Of a DNA stretch of 64,000 bases, positions 55,025 to 64,000 are shown one piece after another; the first letter of the stretch is position 1, and each line of letters begins with the position of its first letter. The position numbers and the translations under genes were made by a program. Below the pieces are notes generated by a model that had not been told where the DNA came from, did no database searches, and worked only from the letters and a program-made list of their open reading frames with translations. The DNA is taken from positions 49,829,207 through 49,893,206 of the forward strand of contig CANTUZ010000006.1 of the NCBI GenBank assembly GCA_947846985.1, given 5' to 3'. This DNA is from Fratercula arctica (lineage: Eukaryota > Chordata > Aves > Charadriiformes > Alcidae).

Positions 55025-58000
55025 GCACGTGACATCCAAGGTGGGTTTCGTTTTAATTAAAGATGAAAATTTTAAATCCTAGACTGCAGCTGAAATAGCA
55101 GCTTTTCTACAACTTTTTTGCAGAATTTTTTTTTTTTTTTGGATGTTCTCATTTCAAAAGCCCCCACTCAGTGAGAAGGGATAGTAAAGCCCGAACCATC
55201 CCTAAAAGCATCCTCATGCTGGTACAGCCCACAGCAGCCTAAAGCAGTTCTCATCTGAACAAGGACTCAAAGCAACCTTAATAAAAAGATCAATAAAGAG
55301 TACAACCACATGCAAGCAGACTTTCAGATTAGTCCTTTATTCCAATCAGATTTTGCATCTGTTTTTTTTTTCAGTGTGTTGAACAGTTTCCTTAGATCAA
55401 TTTTCCTCTTTGTCACTTAAAGTCTATTCACATACACATAGACGTCAATATCCATATCCTTCAGTCCAAGTAAAGTAAGCGAGTAGCTCGCTCAGGAACA
55501 AGGCAGGCACTTGTTTGTATTTTTTTTTCATGATAGAAAAAGCACAGCAGAAAGTGTAGTGGGACCACCACTGCCACCTATCTCAAAAGCCCAAACCACT
55601 TCTAGCTTATAGAAGAAATACAAAAGTCAGACTGCTACTCACAAAAATAAAAGTTGAGGGAGGAAGAAAAAGAAGTGAGAAGAATCTATTCAAGACATTA
55701 TTCCAAGCTTTTTATTGAAGTACGAGAGACAATACAGTAGCGTCCCCCCAATTTAGTCCATTGAAAAATGGCTAAAAAACAGGGGAAGAAAGGTCGGTGT
55801 GTCTGGTGAGTTGCAGACCTCTAGGGACACCCCTTTATTTGGTCTCACTACTGGCTCTTCGTAGTTCAGTAGCGACACGCTCTAGAAGACAGACTCTGGA
55901 AGGCTTTTCTTCCATCTATAAAACACGACGCTTCCTAGATGGAAAGAGTGAAAGTTTTTGGTTCAAAGTAACTTACTAAAAAGATAATCACCTTTGGACT
56001 AGCAGCTTGCACAAGTGTTTGAGAGCTATGAAAGTTCTCACTACTCAAGAAGCAAAGCGTATCTTCATTAATGATCCATCTACTCCTTTTATCTTTCAAG
56101 CTCACCCTCCACGCCTTCCACAAATATCACTGTGAAGTCCATTTCAGAATAAACCCACAAACACAAACAAACTAGATCATTTCCAAATCAAAATACACCC
56201 TAATCCGTAAGAGCACAGTGGTGACTTAAAAGGTCTAATTAATATTTTCAGCTATACATAAGGAAACTATGAAGCTCACACCTTCCCCTTCCTTAAACCT
56301 ATGTCCTGTTCAACTACAAAGACACTATAATCCATGTATGAATATTCTTAGAGACTAATTTACCATCATCTTCCTATTTCAGAAGCCCAGACTATTTAAT
56401 AATGCTTAATGCACAGCAGGCATAAAACAGAAGTCATCAACACTAATGTCCAATTTCAAAAATCAAGCATTAAAATCTGTAATCACTTTAGTGTGCATGT
56501 TAATCACATGCCCTTATAGTCTTTGAAGTTTAATTACAATATATTTGATTGGAATACTATACCTCTGTGAAATATAGCCCCACTTTCAGTTCTGACAGTG
56601 TCCAGTTATCCTTTAAAAATGTTTTCTCTTTTTTGTTTTCCCCTAGAACCTACACAAAGGTAACACAGCCAAAACAGCGGACTCAAATGTCTAAAGCAAG
56701 CCAGCCATGGTATCTGCCAATGTTTCAGCAGTCGCATGCTATTTTTAACAGAAGATAAAGATTCCTAACAGAGAAGTTGATATATCTCTAATGTTCTGAG
56801 AAGGGAAGTCAGCTTCTGCCCTGCGATGTGCCACACACTTCAGTGCTCTGTAAACAGTAACTTCAAGACAGAGAATAATCGATGATACAGAAAATGGCAT
56901 TACTATTCAACTGGAAGCACGCATGGCTGGTCACAAGAAGCTAAAGTCAGGGCATTTTTTTTTATTGATAGGTAAAACTATGAGCATATTAGAAAATCAC
57001 CTGTAGCCTTGCACTGGCACTCAAAGCCCATCAATGACCATGCTGCACTTCAACCATAAAGTCAGTGTTAATGACTTTAATGTCATTCCTATCAGTCTGT
57101 TCATCGTTGATGCCATTTCTGTACCAAGCTGCACCAGCAGCTAAACAGCTGTTCAACTGAGCAGCTTCAAATTGTGTGATACCTGTACAAGTTCCTACAC
57201 GGACACAATCCAGCTTCAGAAGCCTTCTCACCCACCCACCTTCAGCTTAAAAATCAATTCCTAAGCAAATTAAAGGATAATGATATTTCATATTTTTATG
57301 AAAAAAAATTTTTTTTAGCTGAAAAGTCCTAGCAACATCAGGATGTTCTTAACTTGCAAGGTCATTGGCATTATTGCTCAGCAGAAATGCATCAGTGGTT
57401 CAAGGTCAAGCTACACCTCAGCACATGGAACGGCCTCCGAGCCAGTATGAATTTCTACAAAATCTGGATTCATTTTAGGACTGGATTATTCTAGCTTTGA
57501 GTATTGCAGTTCCCTTCCAGTAGGCAGCAACTGAGTAGCGAACTCTGAGATATTCTTAAGCTATATATAAACACCAGGATACTACAATAAACAAACGAAG
57601 TGCAGAGTTTAACCATTAAACTGAAACGTATCCAATGCTCTGTTGGCTGCAGTTCCCACTGCGACCGCTCGTGTTTGGATGATGATCACCCCTAAGGTAT
57701 TTCACAAAACCATGAGCAAGATGCTTCCACATCGGATATTTCGTTTCTTTTTTTTTTTTAAGCCCTATTTCGAGGTGTCCACAGGAAATTACAGAAATTG
57801 AGTGGGGAGAGCGGAAGCTCCCATGGATGCTGTTCCAGAGTCACTCTAACTCCGCAAGCAGCACCTCTAACTCCAGTCAAACCATGTGAACGTCCCACTG
57901 ATGCCACACTCACGACAGCAACGCAGGAAGATAGGAACATGCTTGGAATTTGCGCACACAGATGCATCTCTGTCCGTTGTAATGCTTCTGATCTACAGTG

Positions 58001-59885
58001 AGACGGTTAAAGGAGAGGAAAAGAGAGGAAGCCATAGTCAACATGTAGTCACGTGTGCAGACCGTTATCCAGACTAGATTTACTTGCTGTAGTACTGTTT
58101 TTAAGCGTACCAGCGAGGCGACTGGAGAAGCACAGCAAGGACACAGAACAGAGGTGGTCGGCAGCAACGGCAGAGGCTGCTTCCTAAGAACCTGTCCTCG
58201 GTGTGGAGAAGCAGGTCACCACCACAACCCTGAAGCATGCTACTTCCCAACACTACCCGTCATCAGATAAAAACAACCGGGTTTTTATCAGATAAAATAC
58301 TGGGACTGCTTTCACAGGGCTTACAGGGATTGCAAAGAACAAGAGGCGATCTCTGTATTGCAGATTTTTTCCTCCTATAACAAATTACTGAAAACCTCAG
58401 TGGATTCAATTCCAACCCGCACCAGGTTATGAAGGCCACACACCTCTTCATTCAAAATACCACAGCCAGGAGGGAGCACTGCTCCACAGCCTGGAAGATC
58501 CTTTATTCCGCAGATAAGTTCCCCAGGAGCCCAGCTGCATCGCGCTCAGCCGCACACGCAGAGAAGCCATCGGCTCCTGCACCTCCATGGGCAGAGCCAG
58601 AGTCACGATTCCTCCTGCCATCTCGGGAGACTGGAGGCAATGTAATATCTACCTGCCTTACTAATATTTTTAAGAAGCATTCAGTCTGAGAAAAAAAAAA
58701 TATTCTGAGTTACCTTAGATGCAGAATCCTAGCAGTATGTGCTTTTCAACACTCACAGGTAGAAACCCCGACGAAGCACCAGATGCTTCTCTTCAAACGC
58801 AAGTCACCGTGTCCTATGAATAATATAATTTGCTACGGCAAAGAGGCCTTGAGGGGACCCGCAACAGGAAGGCGAAGAACTTTTTAATGCCGTTGGTAGC
58901 CAGGGGGTGCTCCACGGCGAGACACCCAAGCGCTGAGGAAACGGGGTCAAGGAGAGGAGCTGCTTCCCATCGGCAGCCGCGCAGGGAGCTCGCTGCGAGC
59001 AGGAACTCTCATCTCACCGAGGCGGCACATCTTTGCCCTCGTACAAGCAATGTCATTTGTAGGCTGAACTGTACCTCAGTGCAATTTTTCCTCAGCGGAC
59101 TTGTACGAGTGAATTTACTGATACCAAAATAAAGTGCCTCCCGAGGCAAAATAATTAACTAAGTCAAATTCCACGGCGTATCTAGCATCAAGAAAGCCAC
59201 CGGCAGGCTTGAGTGCTCCACAGATAAATTACCCCTTACGCTACGCCTGATTCAGTAGCAGCATCATTTGCTAAGAGTTTAATTCTTCATTATACAGGCA
59301 GGCAGTGACAAATTACCCCAGGTTCTTGTCTCGAAAGTACTTTCTCTGCAACCTGTGGAGAAAGCTTAGCTTACTCCCTTGTAAAATCACCATATAGACA
59401 ACAGGGTAAAAAAAATGACTAGAGAAGTGTAAATAGGCCCCTCCCCACAATAAAGCATTGCTATTTTTGTGCCAAATATACAGAGATTAAAGGGACCACA
59501 GAAAGAACAGTCTGACTGGATTCTTAAGAGCTATTGACTAAATTATTTAGGCAAGCATTTTATTTTGCATCAAAAAAAAAATCAGTCCTTTAGAACTGAA
59601 ATAAGTGCTTACCTATACATATCAACCCCTGATTTTCAACTCGCACGCAGTAAGATCTCACAGCAGAGAGGAAGAGAGGAGGTTTCACATGGCTTTCCTG
59701 TGATCATGCCTACTAGTGATCACACAGGTGGCTAAACATAAGGAATGCTAACTATAGCGCTTTACTAATTATAGGGAAAAGACACCAAGAAATACTCCAG
59801 ATCGCTCTCAAGGGAGCTATATTGGTAACTCACACACACTCAGGCTTCAGCCCAAAAAACCTTTCTATGCTGAAGTCATTTGTGT

Positions 59886-59922
59886 GAAGTTCTATGATTC
59901 TATGAAGCTCTATGATTCTAAG
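59886..59922 (+). repeat. CR1 tail repeats
   Basis: Three spaced copies of 'tctatgattct'-like units, the terminal repeat of avian CR1. No preceding CR1 body was recognised. Confidence 0.65.
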
Positions 59923-61821
59923 TTCCTGCTTGTCCCTGTGACTGGCTAACACTAATATTTTATATATTCAGGATGTGCCAGAGAAGATTTTGATAAAACA
60001 TTTCCTCATTTATTGACACTAATCAAGACTTTGGGCAGCTTTGCCCACTCATTAATTAATGTCTCCCCAAAGCCACGAATAGAGAAGAAAAACACAGAGA
60101 GGTTTTATTTCTTACAGCTTGAAGGGAATGGATTTGACATATTCAAGAACGGTTCAAAACCTATAAACTCTGATACAGTGGACAAAGCCTTACATAAAGG
60201 GAAATCTCTGCCTGCACGACGGCCATTTAAAATAAATGCATTAATGCTATACTGTAGTTACATACCTTCATATGTAAGAGGTATTTCAGTTGGAGATTTA
60301 TGTAATATATTTACTACAGTAGAGCTGTTTGAGGACCACACACACACTCAGCCTTCCACTGAGGAAAATTAAACATTTAATGTCTTTAATTTTTTTTTTT
60401 TTCACTGTACCTTGGCCCTGTGTTGTCTCTCCTGTTCCTCAAAGAGACCTTACCGGCTATTCATTTTCCCAAGAATTCTTTGTTCTGCTTTGTAGCTGTG
60501 CTGCATCAATAAACAAAAGACAACAAAGCAAGGAGCTTTTATACTGATCAACCAATACTTACATCTGAGCAGAGAGAGGCGTAAGTTGAAATAACAGCAT
60601 ATAAGGGCTGTAATTGTGACATTCTATATCTTGCTCTTTCTTCCTCTCTCTCCTCTCAAAACTCTTCAGTGCGTCTCCTTCCCTTATGCATCTTTAACGC
60701 ATATTTTTGCGGGGGGCATTAGTTGTAGAACATCTTTGGATATTTCAGTAGAGAAAGAGAATAAGGGTTAATTTAACACAAAAATTGTTACAGTTTAGAA
60801 AATAAGCTTGGAAATCCTAACCGAATCTTTTCCTTAAGATTTTTAGATTTTCGTTTAGTGAGAGGGAATTCATTGTGGCCGATTTCTGCGCCCCCCGGCA
60901 AGCGTCAAGGCGAGTTGTCCCATGCCGGGGGCCGCAGGCTCCCCAAGAAGAAAACAGGAAGCAGCCTGGGTGTGACCTCGCCGCTGAGGTCAGCGCTATT
61001 GTTGCACTTCTGCACATTTTGGAAGTGTTTTAAAGTGATACATCTCCAGTATAGCTTCGCTACAAAAACAGGAAACTATCAACCAACGCCTCTCGAGAGG
61101 AAGGGTATGAGCAGAACTTACTTAAACACCCGTTTCTCCAACAGATGCCATCCCCAAATTTAAGGAACCGATGAACATATGTGCTCGAAATGGCATGTAC
61201 GACGGGAAAGGAGAGGTCACAGAGCAGATCCACGAGCAAACGACGAAGGAGTGGGATGGGACAGCCAGTTCTGCCTCCTGGTGTGCCAACAAGCCCCAGG
61301 CAGCCACACCAGGAACACAACCCCACCCACCAACCCCGCGGCAGAAGCAGTTTCAAGCCAACAACATCGCTCTTTCCTTTCACCGCCGAAAACACCTCGC
61401 ACCCCTCCGCGTCAGAAAGAGCAGGAACACGTGCCACTTTATACACACACAGCGACTCAGCTTGTCATTGCAGTGTAACTTCGAAATACAGCCTGCCACG
61501 TAAAAGTGTTTGTATTTACCGCAATAAGGGCTGGGAGGTATTCACAGAAGCAATGTGAGTCAGACAAATCTGCGTTCATCTTCAGTACTGAAACAGAGAG
61601 CAAACCTGGGCGGCGATCACATCCCCACACCTCTCTGCCTCCATCCCTGCTTCAATTACGGTTGCCATGGAAGACAAATAGACCAACAAACACCGACCTT
61701 GTTCACAGCACTCACAAAAGAGACAAAGGAAATCAGAGTTTAGAAATGACAGTGAAATAATTCTTACTAAGTTTACTAGTAAAAAACTATCAGTGACTTT
61801 AGACTTTTACCCTTCTTTTCA

Positions 61822-61880
61822 TGGCTGGGCTCGATCTGAAAGGTCCCTTCCAACCTAGACAATTCTGTGATTTTATGTTT
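61822..61880 (+). repeat. CR1 LINE 3' tail fragment
   Basis: 'gggctcgatctgaaaggtcc', 'cttccaacctagacaattct' and 'gtgattttatg' match the sense 3' end of avian CR1. Confidence 0.85.
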
Positions 61881-63435
61881 TATACAACAAGCTGACAGTT
61901 CACCAGGCTGCTATCTTAAGCTCAGAGATATGAGAGTTTATTTCTAAAACACAACTTGAAGTCTAAGCCAAGTACATTCACAAAACACATACAGAAAGCC
62001 CCTACTCTTCTTTGCCCACATGCACACAATTCCAGAAAAAAAAACAAGAAATTCAGTGTGAAGCACAAGGCTGAAAAAGCACGGGAAGGAAAGAATTTTT
62101 AAAAGTCATGAATATTTCACAGTCCAAAACAGTGATTTTTTCCAAAAGTAACATTCTTGCATCTTATATTCATGGCGTTCATTTCCAGGTCAAAATGTTT
62201 TGGTACGTAAGCACAGATTTATTTTTATCACGCTCCCTGCAAACAGAACTTCATGTGAAATTCAAGTTATGTTGTCTTCTGTGACTACAATAACGATTCT
62301 CCAGTGCAAATCTGGTTCACTGACCACAGGACACTCCATCACTGAACAAATTATTATTAGCTTTGCAATTCAAAACATGTAAGAAATGGCAAGAAAAATC
62401 TTAAGGAAGCCAAAAGATATAACCCTAAGTAACAAGGCAGAGATGGTTCCAGTCCAGTTTCTTCCTTGGGGACAGACAGGTGGACACACACACAGAGTGA
62501 GCTGATGTGCTACTTTATTTGCCTCTTCAAATATCCAGCTGTACCCAGAAGCTATCTAACAAGTTTTGCGATGAAAAGTGCACTGTAGAGCGACAATTCA
62601 ATGTCATTTTGAAAGACCACTTACACTTAAATCCATTCCTAAACAAGTTTGACTGTTGATTTTTTGAAGGGGCTGGGACACTGGTATTTACTGACCCTTG
62701 CATCTTGTAAGGCCGAGCAGTGTTATACATATAAAATCTGGTCTGGCACCTACATGCACAAAAGATTACTCAAGCAGCCTCCTGTTTTCTGAGAGCGTGC
62801 AGACTGCACGGGCTGCGTAAAAGGCACTAAGCACACAGTTTTAAATTTAAAGTCAATGGAGAAGATACACATTAAGAGAAACTAACAGTGTCTACAGGAA
62901 AAGCGCCTCGATTCAACTACCATGACTATTCACTCGACTGAAATAATTTCTGGCCCACAGTTTTTGAAAGTGGAGCTTTCTTACACACTTCAGGATCAGA
63001 AAGGCCAGCAGTACCAGTTACACACACACATTGCATCCTTTCAAATGTATCACCAGCTTGGGGGAGAGGGGGGGGGAAATGCATTTGATCTATACATAGT
63101 CTTCAGCATCCCTCCCTCCTCCTCACCATTCAGCACCACACACATACTCCCTTGGTACCAAAGTTACAGCGCGGCATTATGCAGTCCACATAATTATGCA
63201 GCTGTAACGTTTAGCATACAGCTGTACTCTTTCAGAAGAAAACAAGGGAATATAAACATTTGCTTTTTTTATATTGATTATCCAAAGATCAGATAAAACT
63301 ACTGTCCTCAGGTCTAATTTTAATTTTGCTTTTGGTTCACAATACATTTCTGGTCAATTATTTGTGATTCTAAGCCACAAAAAGTAAGTCCTCTTCCAGA
63401 CTAGAGTTCAGGCTACTTCAGTAGGTTTTGTCTAT

Positions 63436-63454
63436 TTTTTTTTTTTTTTTTTTT
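63436..63454 (+). repeat. Poly-T tract
   Basis: A long uninterrupted T run, followed 25 bases later by a poly-A run at about 63480-63490. Confidence 0.7.
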
Positions 63455-63908
63455 GGAGATACATATTATCATAGGCCTTAAAAAAAAAAAACAACTATCA
63501 AAACAACTCACTTTACAGTGAGTTGATTCACTGAATGATTAGAAATCCCATACTGGAAACCGAAACCCTTAAGTACTGGTTTTCGCCCCTACTAATGCAA
63601 GTATGGGATGAAGAGCACACAGGCTGTGTAACTACTTCAGGTACCACTTGCGATGAGACTGATACAACTAATCTATACACTTTTGAATTGCTTTTTCATG
63701 TTTCTCATGCAGTATTACCTGTTTTCAAACGGTCACTTATTAAAAAAGAAGCTACACTGAGTACGTAAAGAAGAAGTTACGTTAAAGCAATACATATCAC
63801 TGTGCTTCTAACTATCTTCACACTTGCAGGGTTCTCAAAATGAAGGCTGTCTTTATAGTAGGAGTATTTTTAACATAGTGATTATATCTAGCAAAAAGCT
63901 TTTAGGCA

Positions 63909-63944
63909 AGATAGAAATCTTTCTTATAAGAAAGATTTCTATCT
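63909..63944. repeat. Perfect 36-bp palindrome
   Basis: The 18-base half AGATAGAAATCTTTCTTA is followed directly by its exact reverse complement, with no loop. It is AT-rich and near the window edge, so flanking context is limited. Confidence 0.9.
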
Positions 63945-64000
63945 AGATAAAGCTGCCATTATTTAAAAGGAAGTTGTAAATTAAACTTGTGATTCATTAT

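Larger units (their letters stand above)
54515..64000 (-). other. GNB4 5' intron or flank, no exon found
   Basis: The acceptor at 54515 requires an upstream exon, but no CpG-rich promoter or convincing donor exon was recognised up to the edge. The + strand stays A-rich, as expected if the minus strand is still being transcribed. CR1 tails at 59886 and 61822, an imperfect duplication at 54941 and a palindrome at 63909 are listed separately. GC-richer patches at 58530-58620, 58850-59030 and 60870-61000 have overlapping chance frames. The next human gene, ACTL6A, is not seen. Confidence 0.55.

Noticed and set aside
61060..61558. Five overlapping frames of 60-128 codons on both strands
   Set aside because: Mutually overlapping, with no family similarity or codon pattern; treated as chance openness in a GC-richer patch.

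Overview
This is vertebrate nuclear DNA, most likely from a bird. Genes are split into many short exons with GT-AG introns, there are two CpG-rich promoter regions, and the interspersed repeats are CR1 LINE fragments, several ending in the 'ATTCTATGATTCT'-type tail typical of avian CR1. Three protein-coding genes can be reconstructed exon by exon, and their order and orientation match the human 3q26.33 block ZNF639 (+), MFN1 (+), GNB4 (-). No bacterial, phage or viral gene system is present, and I found no previously undescribed multi-gene system.

Layout. 1-6250: no recognisable exon, T-rich on the + strand, one diverged CR1 copy. 6300-6900: CpG-rich promoter and non-coding first exon of ZNF639; its four coding exons lie at 8086-11219 and give 483 aa with nine C2H2 fingers. 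11220-14270: 3' UTR and intergenic DNA. 14350-14930: CpG-rich promoter of MFN1 with two YY1-type motifs and tandem ETS-type cores. 15394-37011: seventeen MFN1 coding exons giving 740 aa, all in consistent phase, one with a non-canonical GC donor. 37012-38660: MFN1 3' UTR and a short GC-rich gap between converging genes. 38670-54514: GNB4 on the minus strand, with a 3' UTR of roughly 4.9 kb and nine coding exons giving 340 aa. 54515-64000: GNB4 upstream intron or 5' flank, with no promoter identified, so its first exon probably lies beyond the right edge.

How the genes relate. They are neighbours by ancient synteny, not an operon. ZNF639 is a nuclear zinc-finger regulator, MFN1 is the outer-mitochondrial-membrane fusion GTPase, and GNB4 is a WD40 G-protein beta subunit. 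MFN1 and GNB4 are tail to tail. The + strand is T-rich through ZNF639 and MFN1 and becomes A-rich through GNB4 to the right edge, which agrees with the transcription directions. Exon boundaries come from reading frame, splice consensus and recalled family sequence; UTR ends and transcription starts are less certain.
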